Origin: Sphingomonas sp. PAMC 26605 | GTDB taxonomy: Bacteria > Pseudomonadota > Alphaproteobacteria > Sphingomonadales > Sphingomonadaceae | Direction of reading: 5' to 3' | Assembly (NCBI RefSeq): GCF_000241485.1 | Contig: NZ_JH584241.1 | Coordinates: 2,198,586-2,255,452 of the forward strand | Length of the DNA stretch: 56,867 bases | Part shown: piece after piece, positions 45,493-53,986 of the stretch | Numbering within the stretch: the stretch's first letter is position 1 | Layout: each line of letters begins with the position of its first letter | Notes under the pieces: generated by a model | Database searches by the model: none | Told to the model about the DNA's origin: nothing | The model's input: the letters and a program-made list of their open reading frames with translations, nothing else | Translations under genes and position numbers: made by a program

Positions 45493-45979
45493 AGGGGGCT
45501 TCCGCAGCAATCTGGAACCGCATCCGCATCGCCGGGCCGGTCGTGTCAATCAATCAATTGTCGCAAATCTTGCCAGGCGGGTAGGACAATTGGGGCGGTC
45601 GGGGTTGGGAGCAGGGCAACGGACCACCCGGTGACGACACGGGAGGCCGGGGCGGCGCGCTCGTCTCGGCGCCGGTCGGGCCGACAGGTTGCCGGAGCGC
45701 CTGCCTCGCGAAGCCGTGTCGCACCGCGTCTTGGCAGTCGATCGGCCGGCCTGCACCGTCCGTTGACGCCTCGGCATGCGGCTTTATAGTCCGACAAGAA
45801 CAGCGGGCGCGTAAAGGGCGCTCCATCGTTCGGGGAGATGACGGGATGACTGCATTGATCGCGCTGCGTCCGGACGCCCGTCATTCTGCATCCCGCTCCG
45901 GTCACCCAGCGCTGGCCGTTCGACTGCCAGGCGCCGCTTCGCCCCGCTTCCGTAACTCGACCGCTCGCAAGGAAATACC
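45493..45979. other. Intergenic region between mdtA and the GH51 gene
   Basis: 487 bp between divergent genes with no convincing gene. It holds a sigma-70-like promoter toward the GH51 gene at 45763-45790, a small tandem TCAA repeat at 45547-45557 just upstream of mdtA, and a CCAGCGCTGG palindrome at 45904-45913. Open frames here lack ribosome sites and family resemblance. Confidence 0.5.
45763..45790 (+). promoter_or_regulatory. Sigma-70-like promoter of the GH51 gene
   Basis: TTGACG at 45763-45768, 16-bp spacer, TATAGT at 45785-45790. It is followed by a leader of about 185 bases before the arabinofuranosidase ATG. Confidence 0.45.
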
Positions 45980-47551
45980 ATGACCCGTCGCGCCGTATTG
46001 AAGGCTTGTCTCTTGGCGACGATGGTCGCGCCCGCCTTTGCCGCCGCGCAGGAGCGGCGCGCCGACGATTCCGCCGCCACCGCCACGCTCCATGCCGACC
46101 GTCCCGGCCCGGTGATGCAGCGCCAGGTGTTCGGCCAGTTCGCCGAGCATCTCGGCCACGGCATCTATGGCGGCATCTGGGTCGGGGAGGGCTCGAAGAT
46201 CCCCAACGATCACGGCTATCGCCGCGACGTGATCGAGGCGCTGCGCGCGATCAAGGTGCCGACGGTACGCTGGCCCGGCGGCTGCTTCGCCGACGAATAC
46301 CATTGGCGCGACGGCGTCGGCCCGCGCGCGAAGCGTCCCGTCAAGATCAACACCAATTGGGGTGGGGTCAACGAAGACAATGCCTTCGGCACCACCGAAT
46401 ATATGGGCTTCATCGAACGCCTCGGCGCCGAGGCCTATGTCTCGGCCAACGTCGGCAGCGCCCCCCCGAGCGAGACTGCGCAGTGGGTCGAATACATGAC
46501 CTCGCCGAACGGCTCGACGCTCGCCAAGGAGCGTGCCGCCAACGGCCATCCCGCACCGTTCAAGGTCGCCTATCTCGGCATCGGCAACGAGCTGTGGGGC
46601 TGCGGCGGCAACATGCGCGCCGAATACGCCGCCGATCTCACCAACCGTTATGCGGCCTTCGCCAAATCGGGTTCGGGCAAGATGCTCAAGATCGCCAGCG
46701 GCCCGAGCGACTCGAACTACGAATGGACCGACACGCTGATGCGGCTGTCGGGCAAGAACATCGACGGCCTGTCGCTGCATTATTACACGCGTCCGCGCGA
46801 CCAGAAATGGGTGGACAAGGGCGCCGCGCTCGGCTTCCCCGAGAGCGAATGGGCGAGCACCATGGCGCACACGCTGCAGATGGACGAGTTCGTCACCAAG
46901 CATGCGGCGATCATGGACAAATACGATCCCGCCAAGAAGGTGTGGCTGGTCGTCGACGAATGGGGCACGTGGTACGATCCGGCACCGGGCAGCAACCCGG
47001 GCTTCCTCGTCCAGCAGAACAGCGTGCGCGACGCGGTGGTCGCCGGGCTCAACCTCAACATCTTCGCGCACCATGCCGATCGCGTGAAGATGGCGGCGAT
47101 CGCGCAGATGGTGAACGTGCTCCAGGCGATGCTGCTCACCGACGGCGCGAAGATGGTCAAGACGCCGACCTATTGGGTGTTCGATCTCTATCTGCCGTGG
47201 ATGGACGCGACGACCTTGCCGATCGAGGTCAAGTCGCCCTGGTATCACAAGGATGCGGTGGCGGTGCCGGCGATCAGCGTCTCGGCGGTGCGCGACACGG
47301 CGGGGCAAGTGCATGTCGCCCTGGTCAATCTCGACCCCAATCGGTCGATCCCGCTGTCGGTCGCACTCGCCGGGGTGAGCGCGACCAGCGTTTCGGGGCG
47401 GATCGTCACCGGCGCGACGATGGACGCGCATAACAGCTTCGAACAGCCCGATGTGGTGAAACCCGTGGCGTTCACGGCGGCACAGGTCGCCGGCGGCACG
47501 CTGACCGCGACGATCCCAGCCAAGTCGGTGGTGGTGCTCGACTTGCGCTGA
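45980..47551 (+). CDS. GH51 alpha-L-arabinofuranosidase, exported
   Basis: A 523-residue retaining glycosidase that removes arabinose side chains from arabinoxylan or arabinan. A signal peptide (MTRRAVLKACLLATMVAPAF, cleaved near AAAQ) directs it to the periplasm. The acid/base Glu204 is in IGNELWGCGGN and the nucleophile Glu327 in VVDEWGTWY; FGQFAEHLGHGIYGGIWVGE and VRWPGGCFADEYHWRDGVGP are family blocks, and a C-terminal beta-sandwich ends at VVLDLR. It converges on the GH3 gene, and the two enzymes would act on the same plant polymers. Confidence 0.94.
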   Translation: MTRRAVLKACLLATMVAPAFAAAQERRADDSAATATLHADRPGPVMQRQVFGQFAEHLGHGIYGGIWVGEGSKIPNDHGYRRDVIEALRAIKVPTVRWPGGCFADEYHWRDGVGPRAKRPVKINTNWGGVNEDNAFGTTEYMGFIERLGAEAYVSANVGSAPPSETAQWVEYMTSPNGSTLAKERAANGHPAPFKVAYLGIGNELWGCGGNMRAEYAADLTNRYAAFAKSGSGKMLKIASGPSDSNYEWTDTLMRLSGKNIDGLSLHYYTRPRDQKWVDKGAALGFPESEWASTMAHTLQMDEFVTKHAAIMDKYDPAKKVWLVVDEWGTWYDPAPGSNPGFLVQQNSVRDAVVAGLNLNIFAHHADRVKMAAIAQMVNVLQAMLLTDGAKMVKTPTYWVFDLYLPWMDATTLPIEVKSPWYHKDAVAVPAISVSAVRDTAGQVHVALVNLDPNRSIPLSVALAGVSATSVSGRIVTGATMDAHNSFEQPDVVKPVAFTAAQVAGGTLTATIPAKSVVVLDLR

Positions 47552-47575
47552 TTCCGCTTGCGACCACCTGAAAAA

Positions 47576-47684
47576 GCGCTTCCCCGGCGGAGGCCGGGGT
47601 CCAGTCGGAATGGCCGTGGTAAGAGGGCGCAGCGCCCCACCTGACTGGCCCACGACTGGACCCCGGCCTTCGCCGGGGAAGCGC
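47576..47684. repeat. Inverted repeat of a dispersed GC-rich element
   Basis: 32-base arms at 47576-47607 and 47653-47684, differing at one base, flanking 45 bases. Each arm itself contains CCCCGGC/GCCGGGG dyads. The sequence (TTCCCCGGCGAAGGCCGGGG) is of a type I associate with multi-copy intergenic repeats of sphingomonads. It can form a very stable hairpin between the convergent GH51 and GH3 genes and may terminate both. Confidence 0.65.
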
Positions 47685-47720
47685 GTTTTAGGTCAGGTCG
47701 AAATCCTCTACCCATCCCCC

Positions 47721-47800
47721 GCTCGCCCTCAGCGTGTCGAAGGGCGCCTCTCCACGCGAGCGATCGCGCGGAAGATAGGTGCCCTTCGACAAGGCGAACG
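47721..47800. repeat. Second inverted repeat (GCCCTTCGACA type)
   Basis: TGTCGAAGGGC at 47735-47745 and GCCCTTCGACA at 47781-47791, with partly matching flanks (CGCCCTCAGCG / AGGCGAACG). It resembles another dispersed intergenic element. It lies just before the GH3 stop. Confidence 0.55.
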
Positions 47801-47822
47801 GGAGCGGGAAGCCGCGCGCGCT

Positions 47823-50525
47823 TTACAGCGGTACCGACGCCGCACGCACCGTCGTGAACTGCGCTGACTGCACGGGCACGCCGGTCCCCGGCTGCCCCGA
47901 ACCGACGCTGACCCGGTACTGGCCCGCCATCACCTGCCGCTTCCCATCGATCCCGACCGCGCTGAGATCGCGTGGTGACAGATCGAAGGTCACGGCGCGA
48001 TGCTCGCCCGGCTTGAGCGTAACGCGCCGATAGCCGCGCAGCGCGACGCGCGGCACGCCGGGCTGGTCGGGGAAGTTGAGATAGAGCTGCACCACCTCGT
48101 CGCCCACCCGCTGGCCGGTGTTGCTGACCTCGGTCGTCACGCGCAGCCCGGTTTCGGCGCCACCTGCGGCAGGCGTCACCGTCAACGGCGCATACGCGAA
48201 GCTGGTGAAGCTCAGGCCATAGCCGAACGGATAGACCGGCGTGCCCGTGAAATAGCGATAGGTGCGCCCGGTCATCGCATAATCGTCGAACGGCGGCAGG
48301 TCGGCGACGCTGCGGTAGAAGGTGAGCGGCAGGCGCCCGCCGGGATCGGCCTTGCCGGTCAGCACGTTGGCGACGGCGAGCCCGCCCGCCTGACCCGGAT
48401 ACCATGCCTCGACGATCGCGGCGGCATTGTCCTTCGCCCAGGCGAGGTTGATCGGGCTGCCGTTCATCGCGATCACGATCAGCGGCTTGCCGGTCGCGTG
48501 CGCGCGTTCGAGCAGCGCCTGCTGCTCGGCGGGGAGATCGAGCGTGGTCTTGTCGCCGCCCTTGAAGCCGGGAACATCGACGCCGGTCTCCTCGGCCTCG
48601 AGGTCGGAGGTGAGCCCGACGACCGCGACGAGCACGTCGGCCTTTGCCGCCGCCGCCGCAAGGTCGGCGTCGGGCTGCGGCGAGACGAGCTTCCACACCA
48701 GGTCGGTATTGCCGAAGCCGCGCGCGGTCGAGACGACGCGAAGCCGATAGCGATGGCCCTGTTGCAACGGGACCGTCTTGAGCGTCGCGAGCGGTCCGTG
48801 GTGCGCGCCATCGACATCGAGGAAGGTCTGCCCGTCGAGTTCGAGCAGCCCGCTGCCGCCGAGACCGAGCCGGTAGCTGCCGGTGACCGGCGGCACAAGG
48901 AAGCCGGTCCATTCGGTCCGATGATAGTCGTTGACCTTGGGCAGATCGAGCGCGCGCGCGGCGACGTCGGATTCGTGCCGGGTGACGACCGGGCTGCTCT
49001 GGTAGGTCAGCGCCGCCATGGCCGCGCGGTCGGTGCCCGGCGCGAAGGGCAGCGGCGGCGGCGTCACCGGGTTGAAGTAGCGGGCGAGCAGACCGGGCTT
49101 GCCGTCGGGTGCGCGCAGCGCGCTGCCGGGGACGCGGTCGCCATCGGTGATCGATTCGCCGAACGGCACCAGCGTCACCGCGCTTGCGCCCGCCGCGCGG
49201 CGCAGGCCTTCGACCACCGACACGGGCGGCGCCGACTGGGTCGAGGAATAATTGCCGCGCAGCACGCGCGTCGCGTCGCCGAGCGGACCGATCACCGCGA
49301 TCCGCGCGCCCGGGCGCAGCGGCAGCACGCCGTCGTTCTTGAGCATCACGAGGCTCTTCTGCGCCGCCTCGAGCGCGAGCGCGGCATGATCGGGCGTGAG
49401 GATTGCGCCGACCGGCACGACCGCGGGCGCCGCGGCGATGCCGGGCAGGTCGCCGTTGCGGATCCGCGCCGAGAACAGCCGCACCAGCGTACGGTCGACA
49501 TCGCCCTCTGAGATCAGATTGCGCTTGAGCGCCTCGCCGAAGCGATCGGGCAGGCCGCCGATATCGCCGATCGTCTGCGTGTTGCATTCATTATCGACTC
49601 CGGCCTTCAGCGCAGCGGCGACTGCGGTCGCCTGGTCGGGCGCATATTTGTGGTTGTCGGCGATATCCTTCACCGCGTCGCAATCCGACACGACATAGCC
49701 GTTGAAGCCCCAGGCACCGCGCAGATGGTCTTTGAGCAGCAGGTCGTTGGCGCAGGCCGGCTGGCCGTCGATCCGGTTGTAGGCACACATGATCGAACCG
49801 GCGCGGCCCTCGACGATCGCGGCGCGGAACGCGGGGAGGTAGGTGTCTTCCAGGTCGTGCGGCGAGACATAGACGTTGGCGGCGTGGCGCGTCGATTCGG
49901 GGCCGCTGTGCACCGCGAAATGCTTCGGTGTCGCGATGACCTCGGGCAGGTCCGGGTTGGGGCCCTGCATCCCGGTGACGAAGGCGACGCCCTGGTGCGC
50001 GGTGAGATAGGGGTCTTCGCCATAGGTTTCCTGGCCGCGTCCCCAGCGCGGATCGCGGAAGATGTTGATGTTGGGCGACCAGGTATCGAGCCCGGTGCCG
50101 ATCCGGCCGAGCTTGCCCGTCTCGCGGGCGAGCGTGTGCAGCGCGCGCACCTCGGTGCTGATCGCGCCGGCGACGCGGTGGACGAGCGGTGCGTCGAAAC
50201 TCGCAGCGAGGCCGATCGGTTCGGGGAAGTTGGTGGTCGGCACGGTGCCGATCGCGCCGTGCAGCGATTCGGTCCACCAATTATAGGCTGGGATGTTCAG
50301 CCGCGGGATGGCGGGGGCGACGTTGAGCAACTGCGGCAGCTTTTCCGCCGGCGTCATTCGCGCGACGATCGCGCGCGCCAGGCGATCGGCGTCGGCCCGC
50401 ACCGCGCTCGGCTGCGCGAGCACGGTCGGTTGAGGGGGCGCGTCCTGCGCCTGGCTCGCGATCGCGGCCATACCGCTCCCGAGCAGCAGAACGGTTCGCG
50501 ACAGGACGGAGAAGGTCGAAGCCAT
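47823..50525 (-). CDS. GH3 beta-xylosidase/glucosidase-like enzyme with PA14 insert
   Basis: A 900-residue exported glycoside hydrolase. A signal peptide ends near AIASQAQDA. GH3 N-domain: EKLPQLLNVAPAIPRLNIPA, Lys201-His202 (ATPKHFAVHSGPE) and the nucleophile Asp281 in GYVVSDCDAV. In the C-domain a PA14-like carbohydrate-binding insert starts around GLLARYFNPVTPPPLPF, followed by an FnIII-like domain at the end. NWWTESLHG and the Asp pattern resemble beta-xylosidases. The ATG at 50525 has GAGGTGC upstream. A LacI-type operator lies about 260 bp upstream, suggesting induction by xylose or arabinose. Confidence 0.92.
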   Translation of the reverse strand: MASTFSVLSRTVLLLGSGMAAIASQAQDAPPQPTVLAQPSAVRADADRLARAIVARMTPAEKLPQLLNVAPAIPRLNIPAYNWWTESLHGAIGTVPTTNFPEPIGLAASFDAPLVHRVAGAISTEVRALHTLARETGKLGRIGTGLDTWSPNINIFRDPRWGRGQETYGEDPYLTAHQGVAFVTGMQGPNPDLPEVIATPKHFAVHSGPESTRHAANVYVSPHDLEDTYLPAFRAAIVEGRAGSIMCAYNRIDGQPACANDLLLKDHLRGAWGFNGYVVSDCDAVKDIADNHKYAPDQATAVAAALKAGVDNECNTQTIGDIGGLPDRFGEALKRNLISEGDVDRTLVRLFSARIRNGDLPGIAAAPAVVPVGAILTPDHAALALEAAQKSLVMLKNDGVLPLRPGARIAVIGPLGDATRVLRGNYSSTQSAPPVSVVEGLRRAAGASAVTLVPFGESITDGDRVPGSALRAPDGKPGLLARYFNPVTPPPLPFAPGTDRAAMAALTYQSSPVVTRHESDVAARALDLPKVNDYHRTEWTGFLVPPVTGSYRLGLGGSGLLELDGQTFLDVDGAHHGPLATLKTVPLQQGHRYRLRVVSTARGFGNTDLVWKLVSPQPDADLAAAAAKADVLVAVVGLTSDLEAEETGVDVPGFKGGDKTTLDLPAEQQALLERAHATGKPLIVIAMNGSPINLAWAKDNAAAIVEAWYPGQAGGLAVANVLTGKADPGGRLPLTFYRSVADLPPFDDYAMTGRTYRYFTGTPVYPFGYGLSFTSFAYAPLTVTPAAGGAETGLRVTTEVSNTGQRVGDEVVQLYLNFPDQPGVPRVALRGYRRVTLKPGEHRAVTFDLSPRDLSAVGIDGKRQVMAGQYRVSVGSGQPGTGVPVQSAQFTTVRAASVPL

Positions 50526-50958
50526 GATGCACCTCAGATAAGGACGGAAAAGTCGGAGCGTCGGCGGCGAACCGGGCGACCCGCGGCAGCGTGGAAGCCG
50601 ACGGGTTTGATCGATTTTCGCGAGTTTTGGAGGACTTTGTCGTGCCGCAGGAAGGGAACGCATCCGGCCGCGGAGCAGCCGGACGGCGCGCCACGACGAT
50701 GAACCCGAGGTCCGATCCCAGTCATCCTTCCCCCGCTGCTCGCCGGTCTCAGCCGACGCTTGTGGCACGCGCCAAAGTCCTGTTAGCGCTACCGATATGG
50801 GAAGCTAGGCGTTTGACTGGTAACGCGTCAATAGTCGGACAACCTGAATTCGCGTGTATCGGGAGGTTAGCGCAGCTCGCGTGGTCTGTCGGCGGTCGAC
50901 AGCGGTGCGGTTCGCTCCTGCGGTCCGCGCAAGGTCGCGAGCGAAACGGCGATTCGCC
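50526..50958. other. Intergenic region upstream of the GH3 gene
   Basis: 433 bp with no convincing gene, between the GH3 start and the trmB stop (both on the minus strand). It holds the LacI-type operator at 50781-50793, an imperfect TTGAC...GTCAA dyad at 50813-50831, and presumably the GH3 promoter. Confidence 0.5.
50781..50793. promoter_or_regulatory. LacI-type sugar operator (TGTTAGCGCTACC)
   Basis: A near-palindrome centred on AGCGCT. It matches the TGGTAGCGCTACCA / TGTTAGCGCTAACA style of operators bound by LacI-family regulators of xylose and other plant sugars in alphaproteobacteria. It lies upstream of the GH3 xylosidase-like gene; no LacI gene is in the window. Confidence 0.55.
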
Positions 50959-51639
50959 TTAGACGCGGAGGAACCGGAAGTACCACACTTCGCGCCCTTG
51001 CCGACGCGCCTTGCGTTCGTAGCGCGTCTCGGGCCAGTCGTCGGGTCGGGTGAGGAAGTCGGCGGCGTCTTGCGCGCGCCACACGAAGTCGCGGCGTTGG
51101 CCGAGCACCATCATCGCCCAGCGGCAATAGGTCGGATCGTCGGTGCCGAGCCGGAATTCGGCGCCGAGCTTGAGCTTCGCCGCGATCAGATCGAGCGGGC
51201 CGTGATTGACCATCCGCCGCTTGGCGTGGCGCGCTTTGCGCCACGGATCGGGGTGGAGCAGATAGACGCGCGAGAGCGACGCGTCGGGCAGCCGCTCGAG
51301 CACGTCGAGCGCGTCGCCCATGTGGAGGCGGACATTGTCGAGGCTCTCGTCGCGGACATGGTTGAGCGCGCCGACGACGCCGTTGAGGAACGGCTCGCAG
51401 CCGATAAAGCCCGTCTCGCGTCGCGCCATCGCCTGGCCGGCGAGATGCTCGCCCGCGCCGAAGCCGATCTCGACCTCGAGCGGGCAGTCCTTCGCGAACA
51501 GCGTGACCGCGTCGAGCGGCCCTTCTTCTGGAACGCTGATGTCCGGGAGCAGGCGCTCGACCAGATCGGCCTGGCCCAGACGGAGCTTGTGCCCCTGGCG
51601 GCGGCCATAGAGGCGGCGGGTCGTCATTGGATCGGTCAT
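50959..51639 (-). CDS. trmB: tRNA (guanine-N7-)-methyltransferase
   Basis: A 226-residue SAM-dependent enzyme forming m7G46 in tRNA. Motif I is LEVEIGFGAGEHL, and the family blocks FIGCEPFLNGVVGALNHV and VYLLHPDPWRKARHAKRRMV (variant of the usual FPDPW) are present; it ends GREVWYFRFLRV. The start at 51639 (MTDPMTTRRLYGRRQGHKLR) agrees with family N-termini. LHPDPW instead of FPDPW is common in alphaproteobacteria. Confidence 0.94.
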   Translation of the reverse strand: MTDPMTTRRLYGRRQGHKLRLGQADLVERLLPDISVPEEGPLDAVTLFAKDCPLEVEIGFGAGEHLAGQAMARRETGFIGCEPFLNGVVGALNHVRDESLDNVRLHMGDALDVLERLPDASLSRVYLLHPDPWRKARHAKRRMVNHGPLDLIAAKLKLGAEFRLGTDDPTYCRWAMMVLGQRRDFVWRAQDAADFLTRPDDWPETRYERKARRQGREVWYFRFLRV

Positions 51640-51721
51640 CCGCGCAGCCTCTAGCGGGCGTGGGCGACGGAGCAAAGTCCCGTCGCGGTCGTTACACGGC
51701 TTCAACGACACGGCGGGCATC

Positions 51722-52531
51722 ATGGCGGACAGCGACGAAGATCAAACCGACAGCGGCGATGTCGAGGAACTCAAGGCTGCCAATGCGCGCGAGTTGCACC
51801 GCGCGGTGCGCGAGGAGGGGCAGGAAGAGCTCGAGCGTCCGACCGGATCGTTGTTCTGGTCGGCGGTGGCGGGCGGTCTTGCGATCACCGCGTCGCTGAT
51901 TGCCGAAGCGGCGATCGCGGCGCACAGCGCGCCGTCGGCGGCGCGGCCGCTACTGATCGCGATCGGCTATCCGATCGGCTTCCTGATGGTGATCCTCGGG
52001 CGCATGCAATTGTTCACCGAGAGCACGGTCACCGCGATGCTGCCGCTCGTCAGCGAGCCGTCGTGGCTCGCGCTCGGGCGGACGCTGCGCTTGTGGAGCG
52101 TCGTGCTCGGCGGCAATCTGATCGGGACCGCGCTCGTCGCGCTGGCCTTCGCGACGCTCGACCTTGGCGACCCGGCGATGCGCGCGGCGATGCTCGAAGT
52201 GTCGATGAAGATCACCGAGCATGATGTGCTCGGGACTTTCCTCAATGCGGTGCCGGCGGGTTTCCTGATCGCAATCGTCGCCTGGACCTTGCCCAATGCG
52301 CGCGAACAGGCGTTCTTCGTGGTCTTCGGAATCGTCTATGTCGTCGCAATCGGCGGGTTCAGCCATTCGGTTGTCGGGTCGAGCGAGGCATTCCTGCTGC
52401 TCTTTTCGGGCAAGATCGGCGTGGCGAAGGCGCTCGGTTTCCTCGTGCCGGCGGTGCTTGGAAATCTGTTCGGCGGTGCGGGCCTGTTCGCGGTGCTCGC
52501 GCATGCGCAGGTGCGCGAGGAAGCGGCATAG
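51722..52531 (+). CDS. Formate/nitrite transporter (FNT, YfdC-like)
   Basis: A 269-residue inner-membrane channel with six hydrophobic segments. The FNT folds are recognisable at GYPIGFLMVILGRMQLFTES, LGTFLNAVPAGFLIAIVAWT and IGGFSHSVVGSSEAFLLLFS. A hydrophilic acidic N-terminus (first ~40 residues, DSDEDQTDSGDVEE) precedes TM1, as in YfdC-type members. It probably moves small monovalent anions. It is divergent from trmB, with 82 bp between starts. Confidence 0.88.
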   Translation: MADSDEDQTDSGDVEELKAANARELHRAVREEGQEELERPTGSLFWSAVAGGLAITASLIAEAAIAAHSAPSAARPLLIAIGYPIGFLMVILGRMQLFTESTVTAMLPLVSEPSWLALGRTLRLWSVVLGGNLIGTALVALAFATLDLGDPAMRAAMLEVSMKITEHDVLGTFLNAVPAGFLIAIVAWTLPNAREQAFFVVFGIVYVVAIGGFSHSVVGSSEAFLLLFSGKIGVAKALGFLVPAVLGNLFGGAGLFAVLAHAQVREEAA

Positions 52532-52590
52532 CGGAGCGGAGCCAATCGGCCGCGCCCGGCGTTAGGGTCGCGAGCAACGGGACACAGCAG

Positions 52591-53220
52591 ATGAGCAAGA
52601 TCGTCAACGCCGCGCGCACGCTATCGCGCGCCGATCGCAAGGCCACGCACCGCGCGGCGGCGCATCGCGACGATCCCGCGGTCAAACTCGCTGGGACGCT
52701 GAGCGAGGCGGCTGACCAACCGCCGCTCGTCATGCTCGGGATCGGTACGATTGTCGTCGGTGCGGTGCTGCGCCGCCCGACCTTGCTCCGTAACGGCATC
52801 CGCATCCTGGCGAGCGAAGTGATCGCCACCGCGATCAAATCCGCGATCAAACGCTCGGTCGATCGGACTCGGCCTGCGAAGGCGATCGAGTCGGGCAAAC
52901 ACCGCTTTGCGCCCGGCAGCAGCGACGATCATGCACAGACCTCGTTTCCGTCGGGGCACACGGCAGGCGCGGTCGCGGTCGCGGGGGCGATCGCGCAAGA
53001 CGTGCCGGCGGCGATCGGGCCCGCCTACGCCGTGGCAGCGGGCGTGGCGGCGGTGCAGATGCCGCGCGGCAAGCATTATATCCTCGATACGGTCGCCGGG
53101 GCGGCGATCGGCTTCGTCGCGCAGAAGGCGACGAGCGCGATCATCCGAATAGCCGAACCCGCAGTCCTTCGCGTGCTCAACGCACGCGCAGAGCGAAGCA
53201 AGGAGACAACCCTTTCATGA
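52591..53220 (+). CDS. PAP2-family phosphatase
   Basis: A 209-residue phosphatase of the PAP2/haloperoxidase superfamily. The three motifs are KRSVDRTRPAK, SFPSGHTAG and PRGKHYILDTVAG (catalytic His in motifs 2 and 3). It has several hydrophobic helices, so it is probably membrane-bound and dephosphorylates lipid phosphates or pyrophosphates. The basic N-terminus is soluble. It follows the FNT gene by 59 bp in the same direction. Confidence 0.87.
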   Translation: MSKIVNAARTLSRADRKATHRAAAHRDDPAVKLAGTLSEAADQPPLVMLGIGTIVVGAVLRRPTLLRNGIRILASEVIATAIKSAIKRSVDRTRPAKAIESGKHRFAPGSSDDHAQTSFPSGHTAGAVAVAGAIAQDVPAAIGPAYAVAAGVAAVQMPRGKHYILDTVAGAAIGFVAQKATSAIIRIAEPAVLRVLNARAERSKETTLS

Positions 53221-53314
53221 TGCCTAACGGGATCTTCATCGCGTTCTCTAAGCTGCGGTAAAATCAAGCGTATTAAAAAGGTGCCTCAATCCGCGATCAA
53301 ACGGGGGCATTCTG

Positions 53315-53944
53315 ATGAAGCTGGGTTTCTGGGCAAACGTCGCGCTTGCCGGATGCATTCCGTCGATCGCGGCGGCGCAATATAGCGTGCATTGGGCCGC
53401 GCCGGCGCCGGCGGGCGCGGCGTCGTCCTATTTCCCGATGGGGATGCCGCTGCAGCTGACGACGCGCACCGAACTCAATACCAAGGAAGCGCGCTCGGGC
53501 GACCGCTTCTATCTCGAGGTGGCCCAGCCGCTGGTCTATCACGGCGAGATCGTCGTCCCGGTCGGATCGATCGCGGTCGGCGAAGTGATGCGCTCGGAAC
53601 GGAACGGCAATTTCGGCAAGCGCGGTGAGATCGAGGTTCGGCTCGATTATGTCGAGACGCCGTCGGGCCCGGTGCGGATCTCGGGGCGTTCGGCGCGACA
53701 GGGTCTGGATCAGGGCGTGCTGGCGATCGGTGGCGCGCTGTTCATATCGTGGCCGATGATGTTTATTCACGGCACCAGCGGACGGCTTCCCGCCGATACG
53801 CCGATCACCGCCTATCTGGCCGACGATCTGCACTTCACCGCCCATCCGGCCGCCGCGCACGCCGCCTTCGATGGTGCGCCGTCGGCGCCGCGCGTGCTGC
53901 CGGCGCGGTTCGATCCGTCAGTCTTCTCGGCTAACCAGCCGTAA
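53315..53944 (+). CDS. Exported protein of unknown function
   Basis: 209 residues with a signal peptide (MKLGFWANVALAGCIPSIAA, cleaved near AAAQ). The mature part is beta-rich: GMPLQLTTRTELNTKEARSG, YHGEIVVPVGSIAVGEV, RSERNGNFGKRGEIEVRLDY and a hydrophobic MFIHGTSGRLPADTPITAYL. I do not recognise a named family. The VPVGSIAVGEV and GRLPADTPI patterns resemble periplasmic beta-barrel-like domains of sphingomonad hypothetical proteins. Convergent with metK, with a shared terminator. Confidence 0.75.
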   Translation: MKLGFWANVALAGCIPSIAAAQYSVHWAAPAPAGAASSYFPMGMPLQLTTRTELNTKEARSGDRFYLEVAQPLVYHGEIVVPVGSIAVGEVMRSERNGNFGKRGEIEVRLDYVETPSGPVRISGRSARQGLDQGVLAIGGALFISWPMMFIHGTSGRLPADTPITAYLADDLHFTAHPAAAHAAFDGAPSAPRVLPARFDPSVFSANQP

Positions 53945-53951
53945 TAAGCGA

Positions 53952-53980
53952 ACCGAGCGCGGCGCAAGGCCGCGCTCGGT
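53952..53980. terminator. Bidirectional terminator hairpin
   Basis: ACCGAGCGCGGC, 5-base loop, GCCGCGCTCGGT: 12-bp perfect arms between the convergent unknown gene and metK, 6-7 bp from both stops. Confidence 0.75.
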
Positions 53981-53986
53981 GCCGGA

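Noticed and set aside
41039..45553. A 1504-codon version of mdtB.
   Set aside because: The first 464 codons are out-of-frame mdt[12 protein letters not shown] at 44161 is the normal RND start.
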